The notes: a model not told the origin generated them from the letters alone. A DNA stretch of 64,000 bases from Liolophura sinensis (GCF_032854445.1 NC_088295.1:66323249-66387248); one strand, 5' to 3'. Shown: positions 12,881 through 24,547, numbered from the stretch's first letter. Made by a program: numbers and translations.

Positions 12881-13489
12881 AAAAATCAAACAAAGCTGTA
12901 TAAAATAAATGCCGTGGTTTTTTGTCTTCAAGTTCGACACTTGTTGTTTGAAGCCTCAATACACTAAACGCCTTTGCATTCCACAAATATGAAGCGTGGA
13001 GTCTATCCGGAATCTGTCATCTCTTCCCACGCGGACTCTATGACTGTCGTGACACAGCATTTTGTTGGCTAACACAGATGTCTTTTTTGCCGTGTGCAAC
13101 ATTTTCCTTGAAGTGAAACATGCAATCCAACCTGGTACAACAGATTACGTTGGATTAACTATACGTAAGCAAGAACAGGATAGCTGCCGTTCTTTTCGTA
13201 ACATGTAACTATTTTTCAATTATAACACTAGCATCTCTGCTCTGGTTTGACTCTCCATTATGTAAGTCTTTGTTATAATTTGTTGAACATGAAATCGGTC
13301 ATTTGCAATTTATTTATAAGTATATAGTATTGGCCTCTGAAGATGCCGATTTTACTTGATACACACAGACACAAGTGGGTATTCCCGCCTCACCCTTTCC
13401 GCTATAATTTGCTATATGTAGATGAAGTTAAATTCACTTATAACTTAAGCAATTGTGTTTCTGTGCACGAGTTAGGGCTAATATCGAGC

Positions 13490-13795
13490 TACCACACATA
13501 CCCTTATAGTGCCTTGATCTCCGTAACCTGACAGATGATCAAATCTACCCTCAATGATCTTGACTCGGGAAATACCCTGGGAATAGTAGCGCACAAATGA
13601 AGAAGGCGTACTAAGTCTCTTGCTTTTGTCTGTACATCCCACCAGTCGTAACGGTACCTCAACTGTCATGAAAGCAAAAGTATGTCTGCTGCACACATAC
13701 GTTTGTCAGAGGTGTCAAGACGGCTGCCTGAAAGGTTTCTGATAACACCAAGTTTATTGAGATATAAGTGTTTACTGTTATCGTCTGGTTCTGGG
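13490..13795 (-). repeat. RepA dispersed repeat, copy 3
   Basis: The RepA core in reverse orientation: on the plus strand it reads 'gtagcgcacaaatgaagaag', 'gtcatgaaagcaaaagtatg', then 'aggtgtcaagacggctgcct'. Nearly the same order occurs at 22,905-23,205 and 31,110-31,470. Homology with the 31-kb copy extends upstream to about 13,430. The copy is followed immediately by a SINE fragment. Confidence 0.7.
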
Positions 13796-13811
13796 GTCGG
13801 ATTTATTTATT

Positions 13812-13900
13812 CATTGGTTCATGTTTTACGCCGTACTCAAGAATATATCACTTATACTACGACGGTCGGCATTATGGTGGGAGGAAATCGGGCCAAGACC
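13812..13900 (-). repeat. Mollusc SINE, 5'-truncated
   Basis: The 3' half only, in reverse orientation: 'gttttacgccgtactcaaga', 'atatatcacttatactacga' and 'cattatggtgggaggaaatc'. It abuts RepA copy 3. A similar SINE remnant lies about 70 bp past RepA copy 5 (23,281), in the same orientation. Confidence 0.85.
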
Positions 13901-15290
13901 GTAAACATAATATTGTAGGCAACGATGGAGGAACGATATAACACAATCTTACGGCATTGAAATAAGCTGGCGAGTTCTGCTGAATTGATAAAAATTCATT
14001 TTAACCTTTTAACAGAATACATCTCTTGCAAAATATTATTATTGTCATATTTATGTATGACATTGTAAAAGATCGACACACTGATGTGTGCAATGTTTGT
14101 TAGTAGACTAATCTTATTAGAGGCTATGCCAAACGAAACGCGGCTGTCTTGAAATTAGCATAAATGCACCAAACATCTTAGAGACCAACTGGATCAATCA
14201 GGAAAGGAAAATTGTCAACGAGCCTGTTCTACTTGTGGCGAATATATAGATTTCTTTGATAAAAAACAAAAAAGGGAGAATCAAGGACAAAAATTAGTAG
14301 CATCTGTGCCCAACTGATACGTACACGTATTGCAAGCCAGTGACATGTTTTGCCGTCTAACCAGCCAAATTTCCTATGATTATGGAAATACTGTTACACA
14401 ATTTTATTAAAGTACATTAGATAAAATAAATAGGCCTTCAAGTGGGCGATGAAGTGATGTCCGAAGGTACGTCGCCTTCACACAACAAGATTTGAGATTA
14501 TAATTCATATTTATCCTGCCTGGACCTTTGTCCCAGAACGCGTGTCGAAATTGAGCTGACAAAACCTTTATTGTGTGTGAGGCCTGGATTAACGTGATCA
14601 AGAATACGTACACATGCATTTATTTTACGATTACTTTGTGCACCATTTATTTTAAAAACTGCAGGATGAGCTACAAAGGCTCAATAGTTCGGGTACACTA
14701 TACACGCTATTTCTAACTAACTTAAACATCCAATAAACATATGTAAGTATTCTAGATTGAATCCCCGAGAAAAGTCTGAGCGTACTCTAATCGACATAAA
14801 GTTGCCTATGGCCAAAATAAACATTTCTTATATAAAGACGTGAACAAAAGAAACAATGGAAACACACACAAAAAGGAATAATGACATAAATGTTACATCG
14901 CATACAACTTGTTGGAAGGAATAACTCGATAGCACTGGTTCAATTTTTAAAGTGCATCCAAAAATGACATGTGTGTAAGAAGCTTGGGGCATTCTTGCTG
15001 ATTTCTTTTAGAGTGTTAGATTTTACATCAATAAATGACACCATATGCTTCATTCACAACACTGGAGAAGCTACCCAGTTATAAATTTTAATGTGATGAT
15101 GTTTCGACCCAAGATGTCTTCTACCCAACATCTTTGCTGTTACATGGTGATGGCCATGGCCATCAGCTGATGAAAATTGCATATGCTGAAATCATTTCAT
15201 TAAGTATCTCCTTATGATAGGACGAAAGTGTGCATCAAAGAGTGCGCAGTGAATACAGATTTTATAAAGATATTAAGATCCGGAGAAGCG
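13901..15290. other. Unassigned non-coding stretch
   Basis: No supported exon, RNA gene or repeat core was seen. Confidence 0.35.
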
Positions 15291-15900
15291 CTGGAGATGA
15301 ACGACAGGTGTTTGGAGATTATGTAATACCCACCAAGATTCTTCACAGAATGTCTTCATAGTTCCTACTTAACACTTATAAAACGGCGCGTGCTATTTTT
15401 GGATTTTTCCGTTCGTTGAAGCTTTCATATCTGGTTTTACATCAACGCATTTTTCGTTATCATAGAGGCATTGGCTAATAACCAATTTACCCTGTTGTTT
15501 AGGCAGCACAAAAACAGCCCAGACACGGCTAATGCGGTTTTGTTGGAAGTGCCTTGAAACACAATGTGTAGCAGTTGAAGTTTTAAACAAACCTTTTGTC
15601 TCTGACTTTGATGGCGTCTGATTAATAAAAAAAATAATTGACATCGTAAGTGATTTGATTTTATAAATGTAAAGGGTTGCGCTATAAGATAGCAATCAAA
15701 TCATCTGTCTGATCAAAGAGCCATGCTAAGTATGGGTTCAAGGCGCGAAATTCATTATCACTAGAGGGCATCTGGTGGGAAACTTAGGCAACCAAGGAAA
15801 GATAAAGCAGCTGGAAATGTAATCTGGTCCTGAAATCGCCTTGTTAAGATAGCCACTAGCCACCTTTTCATCAAAGACCATGAACATGTTATTCAGCACA
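15290..15900 (+). repeat. Segment C, copy 1 of duplicated block
   Basis: This matches 26,315-26,730 in the same orientation. Landmarks are 'cttcacagaatgtcttcata/cttcacaggaagtcaataca' followed by 'gttcctacttaac', then 'agcaatcaaatcat' (near 15,690) against 'aacaatcaaatcat' (near 26,505), and 'caaccaaggaaagataaagc' against 'caaccaagaagagataaagc'. Copy 1 has about 200 bp extra in the middle. It is non-coding as far as I can see. Confidence 0.65.
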
Positions 15901-16184
15901 TAACTAGCTCATGTCGCCATTTGCTATGCTGCTAACTATACGGATCGAAAAGTGGCATGCTGTATATTTGATGGCCGAAGTACTTCGTTTCATACTCTGT
16001 TTCTTTCTAGCCTAACCCTTTTGGTTTCTGGTATAACATATCTGTACGTCATTTCAACAAAACTGATCACCATTTTTTATAATACCTATGGAAATATTCT
16101 CACCTGAAACCTCTAGCAGTTTCCCTTTCCACAGTGCAAAGGATGATTCTTGGGTTTCGTTGATTTTCGGTTTGTATCTATGCG

Positions 16185-16390
16185 TGAAAACAAACATTCG
16201 TATATCAGCCGTTTACCAATAATCACGTTCTAGGTCAATAATCGCAAGGTGAATTCCCCAAAACGACACATAACGCAAACCACCAAAGCACTAGGAAAGT
16301 ATATAAAGTAGGAAAATAGGACGGAGTCATGCAAATACAGTCAGTAGTTTTCAATGATGTTGGAAAGGCGCAAGGTTTGTTCTAGGCAAC
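16185..16390 (+). repeat. Segment B, copy 1
   Basis: Shared with 23,460-23,665 and, in part, 57,238-57,345. Landmarks are 'acattcgtatatcagccgt', 'ccaata-', 'cgttc-aggtcaataat', 'aattccc-aaaacgac', 'ggacggagtcatgcaaa' and 'gatgttggaaagg'. Three copies in one orientation at unrelated sites suggest a mobile or dispersed repeat rather than a gene. Confidence 0.6.
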
Positions 16391-17330
16391 TGTATGACAT
16401 GGCGGAGTGTCTTTAACTTTCATTTGTAACTTTCACCACAATAACACTGTCACATTATTTAATTTTACATGCTCTTTTTGTGATAGCAGTTTAATGGTTA
16501 AATGTGACGACATGTGTTTATGGGGGGTAGTCCTCCACTTACTACAGGTGTTTATGACAAGTCGCCAATCGATTATAAGTCTTTGTGAGGTAAGCCTTCA
16601 AACTGTTAAAGATTTTTCATAAGTAAGATGTTATACGCTACACCTGTTTGTATGGTAAATCTTTTGCCTGGTAGCTGTGTTTCTCTTCTAATTCTTCTAA
16701 CGGATTGTTTGGAGATACACCCCGTACTAGTTTTTAAAGTGTTTATGAGGTATGTCTTCCATTTGTTAGTGTCTTTGAAAAATCAATACACCGCTTCGAG
16801 GGATAAAAGGTTAAAGAGAAAGTAATTTGGAAAGAGATGCTGATTAGCTGATAGATGAATGAAATCATACCTTTTATAGATGTTACTCAAACCCCTGGGA
16901 TTTTCGAACTGGAATACCTTTATTTTTGTTTCTCTGTGAATTTATGGATGTAATAAAACCTGTGCAAAGCCCTCCGATTTTAGGTGATCGATTCAAAGAC
17001 TAAAAACACAATGACCGACAATCATTATCTTGTTCTCATATCATGTCGCAGACTGTATTTCTTTCTAGTTTAAATCTGCATCCTTATTTATCTCAGGTTG
17101 CGATTTCTAACTCTTAAGCGTGATTATTATTTGGCATGAACTCAAAACAGTGCTGTAACATTATATCGTCGACAAGCCACAATTTAGCTGTCATTACAGT
17201 AAAGCTGAATCCACAGTCCACCAGCATCCGTATATATTTTTGTGATATGTGATAAAGCCAAACAATTAAGCTCAGCCTTTAGCTTGTGCTGTTATCTGTG
17301 TTTGATTTTTATATGTTTATATCAGGCGTT
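16391..17330. other. Unassigned non-coding stretch
   Basis: Short frames at 16.41-16.83 kb have no recognisable domain. Nothing else is supported. Confidence 0.3.
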
Positions 17331-17334
17331 TAAC

Positions 17335-17735
17335 TGAGTATGGCACACTGAAGCAATGACTTCCCTTGTCACAGGGGAACTAAACAGAATGATGAGAATT
17401 TATTTGTTAAGCGAAAACTTGGCAGCGGGTCCTTATAGAAATGGCGCCAATGTGTTACGGGGCACAGTGATGACATAACTCTCGGTTTATTTATCATCCA
17501 GGGATTATATTACTCCATGTGAAGTCGAACCCGTGTTTTTATTACAGGCAATACATCCGTAAAAATGCTTCCATGTGCTCTCAAAAAAGTCGATTTGAAT
17601 TGTTTGTTCAAATATTAATATCAGAGAAGCAAGTGGTAAACTCCCTGCCATCGATCTCGACTGATGTAATTTATTTTGGAGGCTATTAAAGGACAATAAA
17701 ATCACCTGTATGCAGACAATGTGCATCTGCATACT
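17335..17735 (+). repeat. Segment D1, copy 1 of duplicated block
   Basis: Homologous to 29,750-30,180 in the same orientation. Landmarks are 'gcgaaaacttggcagcg' at about 17,412 against about 29,883, 'agaaatggcgcca', 'atttatcatccagggatt', 'tgtgaa', and a polypurine-rich end. The match 'gcgaaaacttggcagcg' is exact over 17 bp. Confidence 0.65.
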
Positions 17736-18074
17736 TGTTTGTACAAAGTATGTTCTGTGGAGTGGGCTACCAATTTCTCCGAGCTTCTTTCTCCAAGGTC
17801 AATTTGCAGTACATAATACATATAGTAATACTGTTGTCTGGCCCAGCAATTTTGTGTCTACTTAGTTTGTGTGTGTGTATGTATTTGCATATGTTTTAAT
17901 GAAAAGAGCTGTTTGTGTCTAGCGATTATTTAAATTAACATACAGGAAAGGAAACTGTTTTCAGGAGCGTAGAGGTCATTTTTTGGTTGTAAGACGCCCG
18001 ATGACCGATTAAGACAATCAAAGTGCCTGAATTTTGAAGTATTACATTTTAATGGTATGAAAGATCTTACTTTG

Positions 18075-18415
18075 CCCAAGAGTAATCAACGGTGATCTTT
18101 AATGATTTCTTCACAGGAGATGACTTAATCTAGCCAGACATGATGTGCGGAAATGCCAGCCACATATGGCGGCTCCTACAAATTGTAGTGGCCTAGTTTT
18201 ATACAAGTCATCATCACCACGTAGAAAATGCCAAGGAATCCTCTTGACCCTAAACTAAGGCGACTGTACAGACAGTGTGTTCCGATAAGACCTTGTCACA
18301 AGTGTCGCCATTTGAACTTGTAACTACAGGGCGAGGTTATCTGGACATTGATCGATTTAGACAGGTAAGCAATTCGCCGACATCTCAGTGGAATTAGCCG
18401 TGATCGTATTGCACA
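18075..18415 (+). repeat. Segment D2, copy 1 of duplicated block
   Basis: Continues segment D1 after an interruption and aligns with 30,485-30,815. Shared landmarks are 'tgatctttaatgatttcttc/tgatctttaatgactcctgc', 'gccagccacat/gacagccacat', and 'cgacatctcagtggaatta/cgacaactcagtggaatta'. There is no evident coding frame. Confidence 0.55.
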
Positions 18416-18419
18416 AACA

Positions 18420-19044
18420 AGGTGGTTAGGTTGACTAGTCAGAAGTCAGCCCTCTGATCTAAAATGGCAAAGACAGACTGAAGGTCAGATTTTTGATGAG
18501 CACATTGCTGCCCAATGGTCAAACGGTCAAAATGCCCAGTGGTCAAACGGCTTACTGATACATGTACACACATAGGCACCAAAGCTGTTCATGTCCTGGG
18601 GGTGTATATATGTTGGCACATTAGTTTCACTTTGACACATAAGACACTTTGCAAAAGTCAGTATGTTCTGTTCACAATCCATATCTGCAATTATAAGAGT
18701 AAATTTTCTCTGCATTCGTGAACTGTGCAATTTTCAAAGACCTAAATGGACAACTTTGCCATTCTCATGAAATCCATTCACGTAAGCATCTGTAGACAGC
18801 AGGAATAGAAACATTTATCCTATTGGCTAGTAGATAGTCATCAATTGGTCTTAGGAATATTTAGCCAGAACATCCATTTTGGTTGGTGTACGAATGTCTG
18901 TCTCCAGGCATAGATTTTCACATGAAGAAATCTAGAGAGCTCCCCGAATTATGGTCAAGCATCAGCTATAACAAGTAGTTTTGTATAATATTGCCTGGCT
19001 CAATGATATATTTTGACGGTATTTGGGGGGCAGTTCTATAATAC
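18420..19044. other. Unassigned non-coding stretch
   Basis: A short near-duplicate phrase (atggtcaaacggtcaaaatg then cagtggtcaaacgg) is seen near 18,515-18,550. No gene is supported. Confidence 0.35.
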
Positions 19045-19045
19045 A

Positions 19046-19300
19046 CACCTCCGTAGCTCAGTTGGCTAGCCCGCTAGCGCAGCGTGATGACCCAGGAGCC
19101 TCTCCTCATTGCCGTCGCTATGAGTTCAAGTCCAGCTCATGCTGGCTTCCTCTCCGGCCGTACGTCGGGAGGTTTGCCAGCTACCTGCGGATGGCCGTGG
19201 GTTTCCCCCTGGCGCTGCCAATTTCCACCCACCATAATGCTGGCCGCCGTCGTATGAGAGAAATATTCTTGAGTAGGGCGTAAAACAACAATGAAATAAA
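19046..19300 (+). repeat. Full-length tRNA-headed mollusc SINE
   Basis: Second intact copy. The head reads 'cctccgtagctcagttggct', with an A-box-like TAGCTCAGTTGG and a B box GTTCAAGTCC at 19,124-19,133. It then has 'ggcttcctctccggccgta', 'ctgcggatggccgtgggttt', the 'ccaccataatgctggccgcc' core and a 3' end 'gtagggcgtaaaacaacaat'. The length matches the 8,295 copy. The two heads differ at several tRNA-like positions. Confidence 0.92.
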
Positions 19301-19304
19301 TATA

Positions 19305-20590
19305 ATACACTATTGTTATTCAACATTATACTCATTATTCATCACAGTGCTGGCGTTTTTAGAGTTTTGCTGTTATGGTAACCAACAAAAAATGTCAAAA
19401 AAAAAAAGCATTGTAAAGTTGCCATTGTCTGCTCCATAAACATTACAGGTTAACTAGAGAGGTTTTATGATTTAGTTTTCTCAACTAAAGACAGCCTGAA
19501 GAATAATATGACTGAAGTGATGTTTTATATTTCATGCCATTCCAAGGAATAAACCTACATGAAGTACTATCCGCAACGTCCAGCGCACAATACACATGTT
19601 TGACCCGTGCTGAATTTTATAGGATTTTTTGTCGAACACGGTATCTGTGTTTTTTAATGCCATCCGATAAGGTCGTTTCTTTCCAAAGAACTGATCAGAA
19701 GTCTTGGATTGAAACATCGAGACTGGCATTTACAACCGAGTATTGTTTTATAAAGAAGTATTGCTACGTTTGTTTAATGCGGTATCTTGGGGGAAATTTA
19801 TTGATGTCATAGCTCAGAGCTTTATTGTAGTTAGAAATGCTTACCAAAAAGCTTTAGATGCATTGAATATAACTTTACTACCAAGTACAAAATATGCCAA
19901 TCCTTTATTCTCGTCTAACACTTTTCGAAATTCCATTTCTTTTTTAGTATTTCTCTTTGTCTTCTTTTTGTATATTCCTGTAGAAGAGAATGACTTTTAA
20001 AATCTCGCCATAGGCCTCATTTTTTCCCCGGGAAACATCCCTGAGCAACATCGATCTGCGAACATTCAGCACAGTTCTTAACAGAACTTTGATCTTCTAC
20101 TCTTACGTATAATTATCAAAGGTGTGCTGTAAAAGTGTGTAAAGCGTCTTTATACTTTAGTATTTAGGTGTTGATATGGTAACCTTAGAGAATTGCGTAC
20201 GTTATGAGCCATGAATTCATTCTCTTAGAGCTTCTTGTCTTTAAGTGCAACGTTCTCCCGATAGTACTACATCTTCTTATTTACGTTCATGACTAAATTT
20301 AAATTATGGAGCAACATGTAGGAATGTTTGTCACATTTATACAGTAACCACTTCCATAGTAGTCCTTACATATAATAATATTTCTATAACACTTGATAAA
20401 CGTTGCCCTGCCTGCGTTGAAATGGATTTTCGTTCTTGCATGTTCCTTCCAAGGTTCCATAGTTTTTTGTTTATATAACCTATCAACATTATTTTTTTTA
20501 TTTGTATCTCATAACTTTCATAAACAATAACTCCGTATAACTCCTGAGAAAAGTTTTCCCATTCAATGAACTAACAAAAAATGTGCTCAG
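19305..20590. other. AT-rich unassigned stretch
   Basis: Overlapping 85-92-codon frames at 19.53-20.00 kb occur on both strands and look fortuitous. No other structure was seen. Confidence 0.3.
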
Positions 20591-20599
20591 AGCGATATC

Positions 20600-20850
20600 C
20601 ATGCATAAGACGCTAACATTCTATATTAAGAGTCCCAAGCCAATAATAAACATGAAAAGAATTTAATAAATCTAGTAGCATTGGACCGATTCTTACCAGG
20701 CGTCTTGACATTTGTGATAAAAATAGGTCTGGTTTGTTGGAATTTATATACTCTCCTGACATTTTGCCTTATCGTCAGCATGTCGATTTGCTCCTGATGA
20801 TGTGCCTGACTTGGATCGTCTATTTCTCTCCCAGACACCATTGCTTATGT
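20600..20850 (+). repeat. RepA dispersed repeat, copy 4
   Basis: Contains 'cgtcttgacatttgtgataa' at about 20,700 followed by 'aataggtctg', 'tcctgacattttg' and 'cgtcagcatgtcg'. This matches 8,930-9,225. The sequence to its left (ccgtataactcctgagaaaa, about 20,533) matches the left flank of copy 2. It is the left member of the inverted pair closed by copy 5. Confidence 0.6.
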
Positions 20851-21574
20851 TATAAGTATGTATTTATTTCACCTTGAACAATAAAAACTAAAGGAAAATA
20901 TCACCATCAATTCATTTAAACTTTTAAACAAAACGCGTTTAAAAGAATGTATGGGTTAGACAATAAAGAATCAGTACATCAGAACTGAAATTAAAATCTC
21001 TCTTTCCTGTTTTTAACCGTTGTAAAGAGGCTATGCCGGAGATTTTGGGGAACACAATCTATGAGTGCAAATTCAAACGAATTTTTGCTATTGTTTTGGG
21101 GTATCTCAAATGATTTCCTTCTACAAAACGCAAATCTCGTCTTTACACGTGTTACCGTTCAAAATCGGTAATGAGCTTCAAAAAAACTATATAAAGCGGG
21201 TCGCATTACAAATTTTTCTCTCTTCAGAATCATTTAAACACTATAAATATTATCTCCACAAGTCAAAGTAACTCGAAGCAATAATTCGAGGTACCCCTTG
21301 CAAATACTGTACATACATTTGATCTGAGTAGAGGTTATGGATGCTCTAAGATACTAGGTCCTCTTGACCTCCACGTTTTAAACCAATCTATCAGACAAGT
21401 GAGCCACACTCGTACATTTTCCTATTCAAGCGGTTTTTGTTCACAACGAAATATAGTGTTCTGCGCGACTTGGTACTATGTACAAATTTGTTACAACAAA
21501 TTTATTACGGGCACATTCACCGTCATCTATTTCATATGTAAATGTACACAAATTGTTAAAACAAATGAGTTTCT

Positions 21575-22350
21575 ACTTCCTGAGCTGCTAAGAACCTGTC
21601 TGGCAATAACCCGCTGTAAGAGACAAATTGAAGCTATAAGGGTTTAAGGGAAGACCCTTCGCCAGCCGAAACAGGCTAGGCGGTTATTTCGAAAATATTT
21701 ATCTTGCTCTGCTTGGAAGGTGAATAAATTAAAACACGAAAGTCCACAAGATTGATCATTCTTCTGCCGTGAAATTCCCACCGAATTAGATGGCATCACA
21801 GGAAAACGGACTTAATACCCAAAACATGTCTGATTCATTAAATCAAAATCGATATTTTTACTTAGTGTTTGTGAAGAAATGGCCACGAATTATTTTCTGT
21901 CCTTTTTTTTTTGAACATTAATGAAATGAGCAAGCAATCAATCATCCGTGTAAAAGTCCAGGTAAAATTCCAGATTTAACACGTGGTAAAATTGTGTGAA
22001 CCGTGTTGGCGAATACAGGTATTTCTTAAAGACAAGATAACGTATAATTTTCTTCTAGCCATAACTGTCTGTGCCTCCCATAGGCCTGCCTGACTTGCAG
22101 TTCTGAGTTGTTCTACCCGTCATACACAGCACAACACATAAACACACACAGGATTTTGAACTGATGAGACATTCTTTTTCCAAAAGTTATCAGGGAGCAT
22201 AAACCGTACGTCACGCCCTTTCTGGCTGTCACGTTGACCTCACAGAGCAAGGAGTTGAACGTGTCAGGATTAGATATTTCGTGTTATATCTGTAGCATAC
22301 ACTGGCCGTTACATATTTCAGTCTTGAAGCACTTTTGTACCAGTTAGGGT
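21575..22350 (+). repeat. Segment E, copy 2 of duplicated block
   Basis: Counterpart of 10,225-10,880; see that entry for the landmarks. Here 'gctgtcacgttgacctcaca' lies at about 22,226. The segment again sits between an inverted RepA pair. Confidence 0.6.
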
Positions 22351-22642
22351 TTTGACGTAACTAACCTAATCTGCATGGTTTGAAGGCGTTCATCTCTCAG
22401 TAAAATAACGGGATTTACAGTACTATTTCTTGAAATAAGGAATACGGTGGAATGTGAGGAAGAAACATAGCTTCTTTCTGCTCCCGTTAGAACTGAACTC
22501 AAAGGAAAGACAACACTACCCTTAATGTATATGTGCATCAATAAACATCAATAATCCCACAGTCTGAAAAAATCTAGAATCCTCTTCATTTTCCTTTAAA
22601 TATGTCCTCATATTGAGTATCTGAAAGGCTTTAGGATATTTT

Positions 22643-22643
<1 letters not shown>

Positions 22644-22696
<53 letters not shown>
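22644..22696 (+). repeat. Compound (CA)n(GA)n microsatellite
   Basis: About 16 CA dinucleotides run directly into about 10 GA dinucleotides without interruption. It is probably length-polymorphic. Confidence 0.97.
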
Positions 22697-22904
22697 TTGT
22701 AAACCTTTGCCATCGCTTTACTTTTCATCGCTTGTCACATTTGTGTCTTCATTTTTGTCACGAGAAACCAATTTCATGGTAAACACAGAAAAAACAGCAT
22801 TTTGTCCCCATCATGTCTTTTACAATTTACCCTGTGTGAGTGAAATTAAATGCATTAATTAAATGCAAGTTGGGGCCACTTTACCACACAGACCTTTAAT
22901 GTTT

Positions 22905-23205
22905 TATTCTCCGTAACCTGTCATGCGATCAGATCTACCTTCACTGGTCTTTGACTCTGGGAATACCCTATGACTAGTAGCGCACAAATGAAGAAGACGT
23001 TCTCTTTTCGTCTGTACATCCCACGAGTGGCAACAAACACCGGGTGAGAATTCAATATGCTAACGATAACTAAAATGTCATGAAAGCAAATGTATGTCTG
23101 CTGACACATACATCTGTCACAGGTGTCAAGACGCTACCCTGAAATGTTTCCGATGACGCCAACTTTATTGAGCCTTAAGTGTTTACTGTTATCACCTGGT
23201 TTCTA
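22905..23205 (-). repeat. RepA dispersed repeat, copy 5
   Basis: Plus-strand landmarks are 'ttctccgtaacctgtcatgc', 'gtagcgcacaaatgaagaag', 'gtacatcccac', 'gtcatgaaagcaaatgtatg' and 'caggtgtcaagacgctaccc', in the same order as copies 3 and 6. Homology with the 31-kb copy extends upstream to about 22,745 (gtcacgagaaaccaatttc). Confidence 0.7.
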
Positions 23206-23280
23206 GGCCTGTAAAGCTATGCCGGATTTATCTAAGACCGAAAATATACAAGTGCACAATGACTGCGAACTAGAACTACT

Positions 23281-23372
23281 ATTTATTTATTTTTTTGATT
23301 GGTGTTTTACGCCGTACTCAAGAATATTTCACTTATACGACAGTGGCCAGCATTATGGTGGGAGGAAACCTA
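23281..23372 (-). repeat. Mollusc SINE, 5'-truncated
   Basis: Starts with an (ATTT)n/T-rich tail and 'gattggtgttttacgccgta', and runs through 'agcattatggtgggaggaaa'. The head is missing. Confidence 0.85.
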
Positions 23373-23459
23373 GAAATACTAGAGATATTTAGTAATATGC
23401 GCAGTGACTTATAAATGAACGGTAAGTACTAAATAGTTTATATTCATTTGACGTTTATC

Positions 23460-23665
23460 GTCATATGTGTCATTTGTATACCGTCATCCAATATGGACGT
23501 TCCACGTCAATAATCTCAATGTTAATTCCCAAAACAACGTCTAGCACAAACCCACAAAGAGCTAAGAATGTATGTAAAGTACGAAATTAGGGCGGAGTGA
23601 TGCAAAGAGTAGCGGGCAACAGTTTTTCGATGATGTTGGAAAAGTAAAAGGTATGTTATAGGTAA
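23460..23665 (+). repeat. Segment B, copy 2
   Basis: Counterpart of 16,185-16,390. It includes 'ccaatatggacgttccacg', 'aattcccaaaacaacgt', 'gggcggagtgatgcaaa' and 'gatgatgttggaaaag'. Confidence 0.6.
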
Positions 23666-23758
23666 ATGAGTAATAGTTGAAATCAGTATTCAAGTCGGGT
23701 ATCGTGTGAGTATATTCGTTGTCGATAATAAAGTATAGTTAGTATAGTTATAAGAATA

Positions 23759-23856
23759 GTTCACTTATACGTCGGCGGCCAGCATTATGGTGGGAGGAAA
23801 CCAGGCAGAGCCCGGGGAAAACCCACGATCATCTGCAGGTTGCTGTCAGACCACGT
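23759..23856 (-). repeat. Mollusc SINE internal fragment
   Basis: Internal part only: 'tcacttatacgtcggcggcc' through 'ggcagagcccggggaaaac' to 'gcaggttgctgtcagacc'. Both ends are missing. Confidence 0.8.
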
Positions 23857-24201
23857 GTTTTGTTTCAATGGCGTTTTGATTGCAACTGTTCATATATCCA
23901 ATGTAAGGATCTTTTTCAAGATAACAAGTATAAAGCTCCTATCCCTGGGAGTCAGACAAAGTCGTAAAACAGAGTTCCAGAGATTCTTTTTACGTAAGTA
24001 GATATTTATTTACAAGACAATTATACTCATTGTAAAACTTAAGAAACATAGAGTGAAGGTGCTTGATGAAATAGCTTTGGCTCACTGGATTTTGCTAGTA
24101 TAGCCTGGCATAAGTATAGTATATTTGAATATGATACTTGTTGAGGTGCCGTAAGGTCTGACTTACATTTGTATAAGAGTGCTATGTTATATTTCTTGTA
24201 G

Positions 24202-24440
24202 ATGTGCACAACAGAAATGTTATAAGAGGGTGTCCATGCATGTTGGAAAATTATTGTTATAGCTCTACATGAAAATTATTGTTATAGCTCTACATGTGCT
24301 TCGACAGCTGTTATGTCCACTTGTCAGGAATGTGTGGGAACCAGGAGATAGTGGTCACTTTTTGGCTCCTTCTTTATAGCCTAATGACATATCTGGCCAT
24401 AGCCATGAAGATATCAAAGACTAGGTTAATAAACAACTAG
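24202..24440 (+). pseudogene. Broken copy of membrane-protein last exon
   Basis: This segment is homologous, in inverted orientation, to the exon at 38,349-38,569. The intron/exon border is conserved: both have TTTCTT(G/A)(T/C)AG before an ATG-like start. The downstream frame, ending at TAG (24,438-24,440), reads CYVHLSGMCGNQEIVVTFW, against CYIHYTGWCGNQEIVITLW at 38 kb, so conservation is at the protein level. A hydrophobic segment follows. A 25-bp perfect tandem duplication (24,246-24,295), a small deletion and an in-frame stop just upstream break the frame. Homology continues beyond the stop codon to about 24,545 and upstream into the presumed intron. The protein family is not recognised. 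Confidence 0.6.
24246..24295 (+). repeat. Perfect 25-bp tandem duplication
   Basis: Two identical 25-bp units (each beginning gaaaattattgttatagctc) lie head to tail, with no mismatch. The event is therefore recent compared with the surrounding decay. It shifts the reading frame of the exon copy in which it lies. Confidence 0.97.
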
Positions 24441-24547
24441 GGTCTCCCAACATGTAGTTGTGATCACTACTGTATCGTGCTTCCCACGTCACAATTGGCT
24501 TTCTGGCATGTTGTTCGGTTATATATAAGGCCAACTAATTGTGCCAA

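Noticed and set aside
12591-12986. 131-codon minus-strand open frame
   Set aside because: It runs antisense through a tRNA-derived SINE-like sequence with a B box, so the frame is best explained as repeat sequence.
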